The translations under genes and the position numbers were made by a program. From Gemmatimonadota bacterium (GTDB lineage: Bacteria > Gemmatimonadota > Gemmatimonadetes > Palauibacterales > KS3-K002), in the NCBI GenBank assembly GCA_020344215.1, contig CP070815.1, positions 3,593,511 through 3,655,746 of the forward strand: DNA of 62,236 nt, read 5' to 3'. The notes beneath the pieces were generated by a model. The model was not told the DNA's origin. It saw only the letters and a program-made list of their open reading frames with translations, and made no database searches. This document shows, piece after piece, positions 51,833-61,990 of this stretch; position 1 is the stretch's first letter, and every line of letters begins with the position of its first letter.

Positions 51833-52609
51833 ATGTTCTACGGAACGCATCGGCCTGCGCCGATCGCTTGGCTCTCCGCCGCCTGGCTCGGCCCCGTTCT
51901 GCTTCTGGGCCTGCTGGGGGTTGACGGCTTGGTCCATGCCCAGCAGGAGACGGAGCGGGCCCGCTTGGTGGGGCTGGTCACCGACCGGCTGGCCCAGGCT
52001 CCTGCAGTGGCCGCGGAGATCATCATCCCCAGCCTCGACCGCAGATCGCTGACGAACGAGGAAGGCTGGTTCACGCTCGAGGACCTTCCGCCCGGCGAGT
52101 ACGTCGTCGAGGTCCGCTACCTGGGCCTCAGATCGGAAGAGTACGAGGTGTTTCTGCCGCGCGGTACCACGCGGGTCGACTTCCAGATCACGGCACCCCC
52201 CTTCGAGCTGGAAGAGCTCGTCGTCGAGATCCGGATGTACAGGGCGCTCAAGCTGCAGGATTTCGAGCGCCGGCGTCACCGTGAGAGCGGTTTCTTCATC
52301 GATCGGGAGGAGATCGAGGAGAGCTCGCCGCTCTTCATCAGTGACCTGCTGCGTGGTATCCCCGGTGTGCGGGTGGAGTGGACTATGGAAGGCAACGTCC
52401 GGCTCACGATGGGGCATGGGTTATCCGCCTGCGAGCCGGATCTGTACATCGACGGCAGCCCATCGCATGCGGCCCGGATAAACGACTGGCTACCCAACCT
52501 GATCGAAGCTGTGGAGATCTACAACCGCGGGTTCGACCGGCCGCAGGAATTCTACTCGTCGACCAACCGCTGCGGCGCGATACTGCTCTGGACGCGAGAG
52601 CGGATGTAA
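51833..52609 (+). CDS. Secreted carboxypeptidase-regulatory plus TonB-plug-like protein
   Basis: 258-aa exported protein. The signal peptide ends VHAQQ; a CarboxypepD-regulatory-like domain covers about 35-115 (EEGWFTLEDLPPGEYVVEV). A TonB-receptor plug-like domain follows (about 125-258, with SDLLRGIPGVRVE and YIDGSP), without any barrel. Such stand-alone plugs are common in Gemmatimonadota-like genomes. I chose ATG 51833 (AGGA seven bases upstream, complete signal peptide) rather than 51800. Function unknown; possibly binding at the outer membrane. Confidence 0.82.
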   Translation: MFYGTHRPAPIAWLSAAWLGPVLLLGLLGVDGLVHAQQETERARLVGLVTDRLAQAPAVAAEIIIPSLDRRSLTNEEGWFTLEDLPPGEYVVEVRYLGLRSEEYEVFLPRGTTRVDFQITAPPFELEELVVEIRMYRALKLQDFERRRHRESGFFIDREEIEESSPLFISDLLRGIPGVRVEWTMEGNVRLTMGHGLSACEPDLYIDGSPSHAARINDWLPNLIEAVEIYNRGFDRPQEFYSSTNRCGAILLWTRERM

Positions 52610-52660
52610 CCGTATACTGGCCCCCGCGATAGCTCAGCAGGCTACTCCGGGAGGTCGAGA

Positions 52661-54034
52661 CTGCGTCTCACCAACAAGAAGATCCTAATCTTCTGGGTGC
52701 CCCTGGCGGCAACCTGGTTGATGATGGCGATCGAAGGGCCTTTCCTGGCCGCGGTCATCGCGCGCCTGCCCGAGCCGACGTTCAACCTGGCAGCCTGGGG
52801 CGTGGCGTTCGCATTCGCGGTCCTGGTGGAAGCGCCGATCATCATGATAATGAGCGCCTCCACCGCCCTCGTGGAGGACGCCGCCAGTTTCTTCAAGCTC
52901 CGCAACTACACCTACGCGTTGAACGTCATCGTCACGGGCGTGATGGTCGTCGTGCTGGTGCCGCCCATCTTCTCATTCATCGTCGAGGATCTCATCGGTC
53001 TTCCCCAGGAGATCGCGCGCCTCACGTTCGGTGGGCTGGTCTTGCTGCTGCCCTGGCCGGCGGCGATCGGCTACCGGAGGTTCTTTCAGGGGCTGCTGAT
53101 CCGCGACAGTCGGACTCGGCTCGTCGCCTACGGAACGGTCATCCGCCTCTCGTCGATGGCGTTGACGGCTCTCGTCCTCTACAGCCGGTTCTCTATAGCC
53201 GGGGCATATGTGGGGGCGGCGGCGCTGTCGGTGGGCGTCTGCGCGGAGGCACTGGCCAGCCGCTTGATGGCACGCGGAACTGTGCGCCGGTTGCTCGAGA
53301 CCGCTTCGAGCGCGGCGAGCGAGCCGCTCAGCTACCGGCGAATCACCGGCTTCTACTATCCGCTCGCCCTGACCTCGATCCTCGGGCTGGCGGTGCACCC
53401 CATGGTCACGTTCCTGTTGGGGCGGGCGCGTTACCCGGTGGAATCGCTAGCGGTTCTCCCCGTGGTCAACTCCCTCTCCTTCATCTTCAGAGCCCTGGGA
53501 TTGAGTTACCAAGAAGTGACGATCGCGCTGCTCGGCAAGGGCCAGGAGCATGCGAAGGAGCTGGGGCGCTTCGCGCTCGGACTAGCGATAGCGTCCTCGC
53601 TCGGACTGGCACTGGTCGGCTTCACACCGCTCGCCCGGGTGTGGTTCGAGACCGTCTCAGGGTTGACCCGCGAGCTCGCCGATTTCGCCATCCTGCCGAC
53701 GCAGATTCTCCTGCCGATACCGGCACTCGCGGTGTTCATCTCGTATCAGCGCGGGATCCTCGTGCAGGGCCGCTTGACTCGCCCGATCACCTGGGCGACG
53801 GCGATCGAAGTGGGCGGGATATTGCTGGTACTAACGGCGCTCACCCGCGGCCTCGACATGGTCGGGGCGACGGCCGCGGCCGTGGCCTTTGTCGTCGGCC
53901 GGGTGGCGGGAAACGGGTACCTGGTCCCGCCGTGTGTGAGAGTGCTCAGACAATCGGGAGTTGCTAGGTTCTTTCCCGCTTGGCGACTCCCACGAAAGAG
54001 GTCCGGCCCTCGATCTCTACGAAGTCGAGATTGA
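52661..54034 (+). CDS. ANKH/MATE-like polytopic transporter, probable CTG start
   Basis: 457-aa membrane protein with about 12 helices. It opens LRLTNKKILIFWVPLAATW, then MMAIEGPFLAAVIARLPEP, a style I associate with bacterial relatives of the progressive ankylosis transporter and MATE/flippase carriers. The first ATG/GTG in frame (GTG 52697) would cut the first helix. CTG 52661 lies exactly five bases after GGGAGGT (52649-52655), no other start codon exists upstream in frame, and it keeps helix 1 whole. Substrate unknown. The 3' end overlaps the convergent DUF4177 gene by 71 bp. Confidence 0.78.
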   Translation: MRLTNKKILIFWVPLAATWLMMAIEGPFLAAVIARLPEPTFNLAAWGVAFAFAVLVEAPIIMIMSASTALVEDAASFFKLRNYTYALNVIVTGVMVVVLVPPIFSFIVEDLIGLPQEIARLTFGGLVLLLPWPAAIGYRRFFQGLLIRDSRTRLVAYGTVIRLSSMALTALVLYSRFSIAGAYVGAAALSVGVCAEALASRLMARGTVRRLLETASSAASEPLSYRRITGFYYPLALTSILGLAVHPMVTFLLGRARYPVESLAVLPVVNSLSFIFRALGLSYQEVTIALLGKGQEHAKELGRFALGLAIASSLGLALVGFTPLARVWFETVSGLTRELADFAILPTQILLPIPALAVFISYQRGILVQGRLTRPITWATAIEVGGILLVLTALTRGLDMVGATAAAVAFVVGRVAGNGYLVPPCVRVLRQSGVARFFPAWRLPRKRSGPRSLRSRD

Positions 54035-54161
54035 TGACCTCCCACCCCTCCTCACCGACAGCGTTCAAGTAGGCTTCGACGGCTTCGCGGCTCTTGACGG
54101 CCAGGAAGCCTCCTTCCTCGATGTCCATCGAATCGAGGAACTTGTACTCCCACTTCTTCAT
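53964..54161 (-). CDS. DUF4177-like small protein
   Basis: 65-aa soluble protein. MKKWEYKFLDSMDI, then EEGWEVINLDFVEIEGR and FVGVAKRE give the strand-helix-strand pattern of DUF4177 proteins. Its end overlaps the end of the transporter gene on the other strand by 71 bp. The start ATG 54161 has GGCAGG upstream. Function unknown. Confidence 0.85.
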   Translation of the reverse strand: MKKWEYKFLDSMDIEEGGFLAVKSREAVEAYLNAVGEEGWEVINLDFVEIEGRTSFVGVAKRERT

Positions 54162-54380
54162 CGGACCTGCCCGGTTGACGTGAGCGCTGGGTGAACAATC
54201 CGGCTGACACGAAGGTCGTTGGACAAGCTAAGCGTCGACGGAAACCCTGCCAACGTCGGCAAGGCAGGCTTGCATCCCACGCCTGGTTCGAGCGCCGACG
54301 GCATGATAATGTGCTCAGGGCATGGAAGTTCGAGTAACGCCCGTCGCGGAGCGGGGGCAGGTAGAGCGAGAACACGAGTC

Positions 54381-55415
54381 GTGCATCAGCCGGAGCCGAT
54401 CCTATCCACACCACCGGTCGACTTCCCGACCGGCGATTCGATTGGCCTGTCGCGGGAGGGTCGCGCGGTCCACGCTTTCCGTTTCGGGCGCGGCGCGCGG
54501 CGTGTGAGCCTGCTGGCCGGCTGTCACGCCGACGAGCCGGTCGGGCCGCGGCTGCTCCGCCACCTCGCCGCCTACCTCGGGACGCTGCCTGGAGACGATC
54601 CGCTGCTGTCTGAGCATGAGTGGTGGATCGTCCCGCACATCAATCCGGACGGCGCCGAGCGCAACCGACCCTGGCAACAGGAGGGCGCCGAGGCCTACGA
54701 CCTGGGCGAGTACCTGGCGAGCGCCGTGCGGGAGCTTCCCGGCGACGACATCGAGTTCGGCTTCCCACGCGATGGGGGCGACCGAGATGCTCGGCCTGAG
54801 AATCGTGCGGTCTACGACTGGTGGCGCGGCGCCGACGGCCCGTTCTCGCTGCACGTCTCGCTCCACGGGATGGCCTTCGCCGCCGGGCCCTGGTTCCTCG
54901 TCGAAGAGGCCTGGCGTGACCGCTACGACCGGCTCAGGGAGATCTGCCTGGGCCGCGTCGACGAGCTGGGCTACACACTGCACGATGTGGAACGCCGCGG
55001 CGCGAAAGGCTTTTTTCGCCTGGAGCGCGGGTTCTGCACGCGGCCCGATTCGCGCTATATGCGTGAGCATTTCCTAAACCAGGACGACCCCGAGACCGCG
55101 CGACTCTTCCGGCCCAGCTCGATGGAGACTATCCGCTCGCTGGGCGGCGATCCGCTGACCTTGGTCTCCGAGATGCCGCTGTTCATAACGCCGGGTGTCG
55201 GCGAGCGGCTCGGGCCGCCCGACCCGGCGGCGGAGGAATGGAAGGCGCGCATCGAAAACTGGAAGGCGGAGCTGGAAGCGGGCGCGCGGGCTGCCGAAGT
55301 GACGGCCGCGGCCCAGGCACACGGCCTGCGCCCGATGCCGGCTCGCGACCAGATGATCCTGCAGTGGACCTTCATCGCCGCCGGACTCGATCAGATCCGA
55401 GCCCTTGATAGCTGA
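54381..55415 (+). CDS. M14-family zinc carboxypeptidase-like protein
   Basis: 344-aa cytoplasmic-type M14 peptidase. Zinc ligands fit the family: GCHADEP (H-x-x-E), then SLHG for the late His, with [12 protein letters not shown] between them. The catalytic Glu is likely in VSEMPLF. The start is uncertain. I prefer GTG 54381, as the codons before it (open to 54219) encode a low-complexity tail without a ribosome site; ATG 54303 is another option. It may trim peptides from the upstream peptide-degrading functions, but no link is shown. The next gene begins 58 bp later. Confidence 0.8.
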   Translation: MHQPEPILSTPPVDFPTGDSIGLSREGRAVHAFRFGRGARRVSLLAGCHADEPVGPRLLRHLAAYLGTLPGDDPLLSEHEWWIVPHINPDGAERNRPWQQEGAEAYDLGEYLASAVRELPGDDIEFGFPRDGGDRDARPENRAVYDWWRGADGPFSLHVSLHGMAFAAGPWFLVEEAWRDRYDRLREICLGRVDELGYTLHDVERRGAKGFFRLERGFCTRPDSRYMREHFLNQDDPETARLFRPSSMETIRSLGGDPLTLVSEMPLFITPGVGERLGPPDPAAEEWKARIENWKAELEAGARAAEVTAAAQAHGLRPMPARDQMILQWTFIAAGLDQIRALDS

Positions 55416-55473
55416 GCGCGGACGCACCAGACTTCCAGCCGACGTCCCGTTCAGACGCCCGAGAGGAAACAGC

Positions 55474-56694
55474 ATGGATACCGCACGCGGGGCGCGTCGC
55501 CTACAGCCCCCTACTCGCAGTACAGCCCGCCAATCGGCCGCGGCGTCTCTGGCAGCGGCCGTGCCACTACTCGCAGCGGTCGTCGCCGGCTGCCCGGCAA
55601 CGGGTGACAGAGCGCAGGAGGCCAGCGAAGTCATGACAGCTCAAGAGGTGGAGCCCTTCGGCAGGACCGCGGACGGAAAAGACGTCGGACTCTACACGCT
55701 GGCGAACGCGAACGGCGTGGTTGTGAAGATCACCAACTACGGGGGCATCCTCACCCACCTGTTCGTGCCCGACCGGGAGGGCAATCTGGCCGACGTCGTG
55801 CTCGGCTACGACTCGCTGGACGACTACCTGCGCGACTCGCCGTACTTCGGCGCCATCGTCGGCCGCTATGGCAACCGCATCGCTCGAGGCCGCTTCGTTC
55901 TCGACGGCGTCGAGTACACCCTCGCCGCCAACAACGGCGCCAACCACCTGCACGGGGGGCTGAAGGGATTCGACAAGGTCGTCTGGACGGCCGAACCGTT
56001 TGCGACCGATGATGCGGCGGGGCTGCGGCTGACATACGTCAGCGCAGATGGTGAAGAGGGATATCCGGGCCAGCTGAGCGTCACCGTAACCTACGCGCTC
56101 ACCAACGATAACGAGCTGCGGATCGATTACCGCGCCGAGACCGACAAGCCAACCGTCGTCAACCTCACACACCACAGCTACTTCAACCTGGCCGGCCACG
56201 ACTCGGGCGACATCCTGGAGCACGAGCTGGCGCTGGCGGCGAGCCGTTTCACGCCGGTGGATCCGGGCCTGATACCTACAGGCGAGTTGCGGTCCACGGT
56301 GTCCACGCCGATGGACTTTGGCAAGGCCACGGCGATCGGGGCGCGGATCGACGAAGCTGACGAGCAGCTACGGTTCGGCGGAGGGTACGACCACAACTTC
56401 GTGCTCGATGAGTACGACGGCTCGCTGCGGATCGCCGCCCAGGTCTACGAGCCGACGAGCGGCCGGGTGATGGAGATCTATACGACCGAGCCGGGGATCC
56501 AGTTCTACTCCGGCAACTTCTTGGACGGCAGCAACGTGGGGAAAGGCGGCGCGCCGTACGACCATCGCGCGGGTTTCTGCCTCGAGACACAGCACTTCCC
56601 CGATTCACCCAACAAGCCGCAGTTCCCCTCCACGGTGCTGCGGCCCGGCGAGCGCTTCGAGTCGACCACCGTCTACAGGTTCTCGGTACGATGA
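55474..56694 (+). CDS. galM: Exported aldose 1-epimerase
   Basis: 406-aa GalM-family enzyme interconverting alpha and beta anomers of aldoses. Catalytic features are [12 protein letters not shown] (His), [10 protein letters not shown] (His) and a late Glu in [13 protein letters not shown] signal/lipobox (VVAGC) precedes the enzyme domain, so it is periplasmic or membrane-anchored. The start is ATG 55474 behind GAGAGGA; an earlier codon at 55405 adds residues that do not look like a signal. It overlaps the GH2 gene by four bases and likely acts on its products. Confidence 0.92.
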   Translation: MDTARGARRLQPPTRSTARQSAAASLAAAVPLLAAVVAGCPATGDRAQEASEVMTAQEVEPFGRTADGKDVGLYTLANANGVVVKITNYGGILTHLFVPDREGNLADVVLGYDSLDDYLRDSPYFGAIVGRYGNRIARGRFVLDGVEYTLAANNGANHLHGGLKGFDKVVWTAEPFATDDAAGLRLTYVSADGEEGYPGQLSVTVTYALTNDNELRIDYRAETDKPTVVNLTHHSYFNLAGHDSGDILEHELALAASRFTPVDPGLIPTGELRSTVSTPMDFGKATAIGARIDEADEQLRFGGGYDHNFVLDEYDGSLRIAAQVYEPTSGRVMEIYTTEPGIQFYSGNFLDGSNVGKGGAPYDHRAGFCLETQHFPDSPNKPQFPSTVLRPGERFESTTVYRFSVR

Positions 56695-59162
56695 GACGCA
56701 GGATAGCCATCATCCCGCTGCTCCTCCTGGCTTGTGCAGAGTCGCGCTGGGAGCCAGCCGACCTGCGCTTGGCGACGCGCTGGACAGGTGACGTTTCCCC
56801 AGCCAACGCACGTCCCGAGTATCCGCGGCCGATGATGCGTCGTGCCGACTGGTTGAGCCTCAACGGCCTTTGGGATTACGCGGTCACACCGCGTGATTCC
56901 CAGCCCTCCGCCTACAGCGGGCAGATCCTCGTCCCCTACCCGGTCGAGTCGGCGCTCTCGGGCGTTGCCGATACCGTGGGCGCGTCGCGCCGGCTCTGGT
57001 ATCGCCGCGACTTCGAGGTACCGCGTGATTGGTCGAGCAGGCGCGTGCTGCTCCACTTCGAAGCGGTCGATTGGGAGGCTGAGGTCTGGGTCAACGGTCA
57101 GGAAGTGGGCCGCCATCGCGGCGGCTACGATCCCTTTAGCTTCGACGTCAGCGCAGTGCTCCACGACGCCGGGACGCAGACGCTGACGGTCGCCGTGTGG
57201 GATCCGACCGACGCCGGCACCCAGCCGCGTGGCAAGCAGGTGAGCGAGCCCGGCGGGATATTTTACACATCGGTCACCGGGATGTGGGGCACCGTCTGGG
57301 CCGAGCCCGTCCCCGAGGCGGCGATCGTCGATTACACCGTCACTCCCGAGATCGATGGTGAGCGGGTGACGATCAGCATCGAGGCCGCTGGGACCCAGAG
57401 TGGCGACCGGGCCGAAGTATCTGTCCTGAGAGACACCGCGGTCATAGCGAGCGGCAACGGCCCGATCGGCCTGCCAATCACCGTCCCCGTACCTGACCCG
57501 CGGCTCTGGTCACCCGACGATCCCTTCCTGTACGACCTGTGGATCCGCCTGCTGCGGGACAACGAGTTGCTCGACGAGGTGGGTGGGTACTTCGGGATGC
57601 GGAAGATCGCGGTGGGCCCCGACGACCGCGGCATCCCGCGGCTCCTGCTCAACAACCGGTTCGTCTTCCAGAGCGGGACCCTCGACCAGGGCTACTGGCC
57701 GGACGGGCTGTACACGGCGCCGACGGAGGAGGCCATGGTCTACGATCTCGAGATGACGAAGGCCATGGGCTTCAACATGCTCCGCAAGCACGTGAAGGTA
57801 GAGCCGCGCACGTTCTACTACTGGTGCGACCGCCTCGGCCTGCTCGTCTGGCAGGACATGCCCAACGCGAACATCCCGCTCGAGTCTCGGGGATCGGACA
57901 GGGCGACCGACCGGTCGGCGACGGCACAGTTCGAGACCGAGCTTGTCCGGCTGATCGAGACGCACCGTAACCACCCGAGCATCGTGATGTGGGTGCCCTT
58001 CAATGAGGGCTGGGGTCAGTACGACTCTGAACGCATCGTCGAGCTGGTGCGCGCCACCGATTCCACGCGGCTGGTGAACCACGCCAGCGGCTGGTACGAG
58101 CGGGGCGCGGGCGATGTGGTCGACCGGCATCACTACCCGGCACCCGAGCCGCCGCTGCCGGAGCCGGGCCGCGCTGCCGTCCAGGGCGAGTTCGGAGGGC
58201 TGGGGTTCAACATCGCGGGACACGCCTGGCACGATGAGGGCTGGGGCTACGACCTGTTCGCCGATCGCGAGAGCCTGACGCAGCGGTTCGAGGACTACTT
58301 CGCGATGATCCTCTACGCCGCGGCGCAGCGCGGGCTCAGCGCGTCGGTCTACACCCAGACGACCGACATCGAGAGCGAGAACAACGGGCTCATGACCTAC
58401 GATCGCGAGGTAGCGAAGATCGAGCCGAGCGCGGTGGCGCTGGCCCAGCGTGGCTATTTCGCGCCGCGCACCCTCCAGCGTGCGCCGATCTTCGTGGACA
58501 GCGCCGAAATCGTACTGTACTCGCCGACACCCGGCGCCCGCATCCACTACACGACCGACGACAGCGAGCCCACCGCCGATTCGCCCGAGTACACTCAGGC
58601 GTTCGAGATCGGCACGACGACGAGTATTAAGGCCCGCGCGTTCTGGGAAGATGGAACGGCGAGCCGAGTCAGCAGCTTCCTCCTCGCGAAGGTGACGCCG
58701 AGGCCGGCCGCCGCGGTCGAGCAAGTCGAGCCGGGGCTCGAGGTGGAGCACTACATGCTGGATGGCAGCTGGAGTCGCCTGCCCGACTTCGACGCCCTCA
58801 CCCCGGCGGCCCGCCAGACCACGGACCGCGTCCACCGCACCATCGCCGGCCGGACCGACTACTACGGCCTCCGCTTCCGCGGCTACATCGCGGTCCCGGA
58901 GACGGGCGTCTACGGCTTCTACCTGTCGTCAGACGACGGCAGCCGGCTGCTCGTGGGCGGTGAGCCGGTCGTGGACAACGACGGGATCCACGGGACGCGC
59001 GAGCGGTCGGGCTACGTGGCGCTGGGAGCCGGCCGGCACCCTGTCGAGGTCCTCTTCTTCCAGGGCGCCGGCGGCGCCTCGCTGAGGCTCGAGATCGACG
59101 GCCCCGGCTTAGAGCGGCAAGAGGTGCCGCGCCGGTTCCTATTTCACGACTCGCGCCGCTAG
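56691..59162 (+). CDS. GH2-family glycoside hydrolase with CHB_HEX_C-like and PA14 domains
   Basis: 823-aa exported lipoprotein hydrolase (lipobox LLLLAC). Sugar-binding and Ig-like domains (about 45-300) precede a GH2 TIM barrel (about 300-590). The acid/base is E439 in NEGWG and the nucleophile E500 in GEFGG. Next is a CHB_HEX_C-like domain (about 605-665, [11 protein letters not shown]), then a PA14-type carbohydrate-binding domain (about 685-815, [15 protein letters not shown]). Beta-galactosidase-, mannosidase- or glucuronidase-like activity cannot be told apart from sequence alone. Translation is coupled to galM. Confidence 0.92.
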   Translation: MRRRIAIIPLLLLACAESRWEPADLRLATRWTGDVSPANARPEYPRPMMRRADWLSLNGLWDYAVTPRDSQPSAYSGQILVPYPVESALSGVADTVGASRRLWYRRDFEVPRDWSSRRVLLHFEAVDWEAEVWVNGQEVGRHRGGYDPFSFDVSAVLHDAGTQTLTVAVWDPTDAGTQPRGKQVSEPGGIFYTSVTGMWGTVWAEPVPEAAIVDYTVTPEIDGERVTISIEAAGTQSGDRAEVSVLRDTAVIASGNGPIGLPITVPVPDPRLWSPDDPFLYDLWIRLLRDNELLDEVGGYFGMRKIAVGPDDRGIPRLLLNNRFVFQSGTLDQGYWPDGLYTAPTEEAMVYDLEMTKAMGFNMLRKHVKVEPRTFYYWCDRLGLLVWQDMPNANIPLESRGSDRATDRSATAQFETELVRLIETHRNHPSIVMWVPFNEGWGQYDSERIVELVRATDSTRLVNHASGWYERGAGDVVDRHHYPAPEPPLPEPGRAAVQGEFGGLGFNIAGHAWHDEGWGYDLFADRESLTQRFEDYFAMILYAAAQRGLSASVYTQTTDIESENNGLMTYDREVAKIEPSAVALAQRGYFAPRTLQRAPIFVDSAEIVLYSPTPGARIHYTTDDSEPTADSPEYTQAFEIGTTTSIKARAFWEDGTASRVSSFLLAKVTPRPAAAVEQVEPGLEVEHYMLDGSWSRLPDFDALTPAARQTTDRVHRTIAGRTDYYGLRFRGYIAVPETGVYGFYLSSDDGSRLLVGGEPVVDNDGIHGTRERSGYVALGAGRHPVEVLFFQGAGGASLRLEIDGPGLERQEVPRRFLFHDSRR

Positions 59163-59185
59163 TCTGCTACGTAGTTCGTCGCCGG

Positions 59186-59668
59186 TCACTCGGCCGGCGG
59201 CTGATCGCTGTTCGAGATCGCCACCGTGCAGAGCCACCGACCGTCGGCCTGTTTCTCCAGAATCCATAGGAACTTGCCCACCAGATCCACGGGCTCTTCG
59301 GCCCCGGCGAACGACCACGTCTCCGTGTAGGTGCCCCGCATGAAGGCGAGATCGGCGCGGCCATCTATCTCGGCGACCTCAGCGTCCAGCGCGTGGATGA
59401 CCGGCTGCATCTCATCGACCATCGCCCGCCAGGCGGCCAAGCCCTCCAGCGTCGGCTGATCCGGCATCATGAAGACGGCGTCCTCGCTAAACACGGTCGC
59501 TACGACATCCCAGTCGCCGGCCCGCTCCGCCTCGAGGAGCGAATCGAACATCCCGCGGATCGCGGCGACATCTTCGTCGGACAGCGGCCCGGCTGGCTGG
59601 GCCGGCTGACAGGCGGCGCTAGCGACAGCCAGCGCGATGATGGCAAGAAGTGTCTTACAGCGGCTCAT
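59186..59668 (-). CDS. SnoaL-like/DUF4440 lipoprotein
   Basis: 160-aa exported lipoprotein (lipobox ASAAC, C19-21 region) with a cone-shaped NTF2/SnoaL-like fold, DIRGMFDSLLEAERAGDWDVVATVF style, ending WLCTVAISNSDQPPAE. The DUF4440 family is diverse, often with small-molecule binding and no fixed reaction. It is convergent with the GH2 gene, 23 bp away. Confidence 0.85.
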   Translation of the reverse strand: MSRCKTLLAIIALAVASAACQPAQPAGPLSDEDVAAIRGMFDSLLEAERAGDWDVVATVFSEDAVFMMPDQPTLEGLAAWRAMVDEMQPVIHALDAEVAEIDGRADLAFMRGTYTETWSFAGAEEPVDLVGKFLWILEKQADGRWLCTVAISNSDQPPAE

Positions 59669-59961
59669 ACTGACCTCCCGGTAAGTGAATCAACTGTCGA
59701 TACAGCCCGAACGATTCTGGTGCCATCGATCGCGAACCACCCGCACTTGGCGTCCGACTCTCTGAGATTCGACGGCGCGCGGAGATAGCCGTCGCTGGAT
59801 TCCGGCGCGGGCCAGCTCGATGGGGAACTCTGTGGGTCATTGGCGAGCACAGGTGTCAGCCTCTGAGCGGTCTCAGTGCCAGCAACCGCCCCAGCCACCT
59901 CCCGGTTCGCAGGCAATCTGTGGGCCGCCGCGGCCTGCGGCAACGAGGCCCCGGATTCGGC

Positions 59962-61797
59962 TCACGGGGGACGGTTAAGCCGGCCGGCTGGCGGCGCTGC
60001 TGGATCTGCGCCGCTCCGCGGCTGCGAGAGGTCGAGGTCCACCCTGACGACCTCGTCGCTGGCCAGTTTCAGAGTCGACTCGATGCTCACCCACCCTTCG
60101 TGCGCTGCCTGGAGCGAGAAGGTGGTGTCAGCCGGCACGCCACAGACCCGGTAGCGCCCGGCAGCGTCGGTCGTCACCTCTACGCCCCGGCCATGTTCGG
60201 TCTCCACCAGCCGCTCGGACGTGGGCTGAAGGTCCCACGGGCTCCCTGAGACCCCAACGATCTGAGCCGAGGAGAGCGAGACGGTCGCTCCCGCCACCGG
60301 CGAGCCGGTTCGCACATCGCGGACGACACCCACCACGGCGCCTGTGCCTTCCGTCCGACCGATTTCCGGACACAAGCTGGCCAGGATCGTGCCCGGCGAC
60401 GGCACCGCCAAATGCACCGCGGTCGTCCGACCCCGACGCAGTGTGACAGGCACGGGATCGGGGGTGAACACCAGCGAGTCCAGCGACGGGTGCGAGAAGC
60501 TGACCGCGTACTCTCCCCCCAGCAGTCCGTCGAGCTCGAATTGTCCCTGGACATCGGTCCAGGCAGTCAGGTTCCCGCCGACCACGAACACTCTGGCGGC
60601 GACCAGCGGCTCGGCGCGCGTGCTATCGAAGACGGTCCCCGTGAGCCGCGTTCTGGACCTCAGCCTCACCGGCGTACCCCGCACGGGCTGCACCTCGAGG
60701 ACCGTGCCACCCTCCTCTTCGATAGCCACGAGGCGGAAGCGATCGGGCCGCGGGTAGAGCGGCTTGTAGTGATGAACGACCGGCATGCGGATCCACCAGC
60801 GACTCACGATCCAGACGCCCGAGGCCAGACGCTCGAACTCCACGCGCCCGCCGATCTCCGTGGACGAGATCGGCAGCGGCACACGCGTATAGCGGTACTC
60901 CAGGTAGCGGAGCTCGGCCGTCTCCCGGTCGACCCACAGCACGCCCTCGATATCCGCCAGCTCGCGCCTCGGGACCGGCTCGAAAGTTAGACCGATGAGC
61001 CCCTCCTCATCCCCACGACCCTCCCGGACCCCGAAGCAATGAAGGTCGGCGAAGCTCTCCGACAGAACGACCGACGCGTCGGGCGCGTAGTACACCAACG
61101 AGTCCGCGCGGGTCGCCCGAACGTAGCCACCTTCGGCCAGGTCCTCCGCGGGCCGGCTGACGTAGAAGCCGCGCCGCGCCGGCACGGTCCGCGTCCAAGT
61201 CTGCTCCTCCCGAACGCGCAACGAGCGCGGGTCGAGCTCACGCTCGTGCTCGACGACCCGGTACCGGAAGTACCCTCGAGTTTCCGCCCAGGCCACGACG
61301 CTGAGTGCCTTGCCCGCCTCCTCCCACAGCTCGGCCGTCCGCGGCCCGACGCCGGGACGTACGTCGCACACCGGCTCCGCCGTGACTTCCAGCCCCTCCA
61401 GCACCACCGGCTCGACCGGCGCGATGATGACCTGCTCGACGGTCTGGCCCGCAGCCAGCTCGATCACATCGGAGAGCGTGCTCTTGAACCCGATCCGCTC
61501 GGCGCGCAACCGGTAGCGCCCGGGCTCGGGGGCGCGAACCAGGAAGCGACCGTCGGGGCCGCTGAGCGCCCCGACGACCCTGTGCAGCTGCTGATCTCCC
61601 TCGTCGAGCAGGCGGATGAAGGCACCCTCGATCGGCGCCCCGGTTCCCTCCTCCAGCAGCGCACCGCGGGCGGTCTGCGAGAAGGTGGGTTGAACAGCCA
61701 GACATCCGATGAGGGCCGTGGTGCAAAAGATGCGCGTCAGGCGTAACGCTGGAGGAGCGAGCGATAGGCGCGACCAGGTAGGGACGTCGCAAGCCAT
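59962..61797 (-). CDS. Secreted carboxypeptidase-regulatory-like domain protein
   Basis: 611-aa exported protein. A signal peptide (cleavage near FSQTARG) precedes an N-terminal CarboxypepD-regulatory-like domain (about 40-125). A central beta-rich DUF-like region (about 150-375) ends in a PVVHHYKPLYPRP segment. Two more CarboxypepD-like domains follow (about 380-460 and 480-590), with DVQGQFELDGLLGGEYAV and DAAGRYRVCGVPADTTF. No catalytic residues are seen. Likely an outer-membrane or surface protein of the type abundant in Gemmatimonadota-like genomes. Confidence 0.85.
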   Translation of the reverse strand: MACDVPTWSRLSLAPPALRLTRIFCTTALIGCLAVQPTFSQTARGALLEEGTGAPIEGAFIRLLDEGDQQLHRVVGALSGPDGRFLVRAPEPGRYRLRAERIGFKSTLSDVIELAAGQTVEQVIIAPVEPVVLEGLEVTAEPVCDVRPGVGPRTAELWEEAGKALSVVAWAETRGYFRYRVVEHERELDPRSLRVREEQTWTRTVPARRGFYVSRPAEDLAEGGYVRATRADSLVYYAPDASVVLSESFADLHCFGVREGRGDEEGLIGLTFEPVPRRELADIEGVLWVDRETAELRYLEYRYTRVPLPISSTEIGGRVEFERLASGVWIVSRWWIRMPVVHHYKPLYPRPDRFRLVAIEEEGGTVLEVQPVRGTPVRLRSRTRLTGTVFDSTRAEPLVAARVFVVGGNLTAWTDVQGQFELDGLLGGEYAVSFSHPSLDSLVFTPDPVPVTLRRGRTTAVHLAVPSPGTILASLCPEIGRTEGTGAVVGVVRDVRTGSPVAGATVSLSSAQIVGVSGSPWDLQPTSERLVETEHGRGVEVTTDAAGRYRVCGVPADTTFSLQAAHEGWVSIESTLKLASDEVVRVDLDLSQPRSGADPAAPPAGRLNRPP

Positions 61798-61990
61798 CTC
61801 GAGCCTACCTACATGTTAGATAGCCGTGTACGCTCAATCTACTGCCAAGCGGTCCAGGTCGACAGCCGGTCCGTTGCAAGACAACGACGTCGCCACACCG
61901 ACCGGCAACGCGGTCTGCTGCTCGGCGAGCCGGCCGCGCCACATCTGCGATGACAAAGCTGCGACCCGAGCGCCAGCAATCTCTGCGTCG

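Noticed and set aside
51623..52417. Minus-strand translation containing a histone-like NDEELRGLL stretch
   Set aside because: Short chance match in a frame antisense to the TonB-plug-like gene; no histone fold around it.
52621..52680. tRNA-like TAGCTCAGCAGG segment before the ANKH-like gene
   Set aside because: No matching D-stem, anticodon or T-arm and no acceptor stem can be paired; it is the leader with the ribosome site.
59665..59943. 92-codon minus-strand frame in the spacer upstream of the SnoaL-like gene
   Set aside because: No ribosome site, no recognised family and partly low complexity. The spacer (59669-59961) otherwise shows nothing certain.
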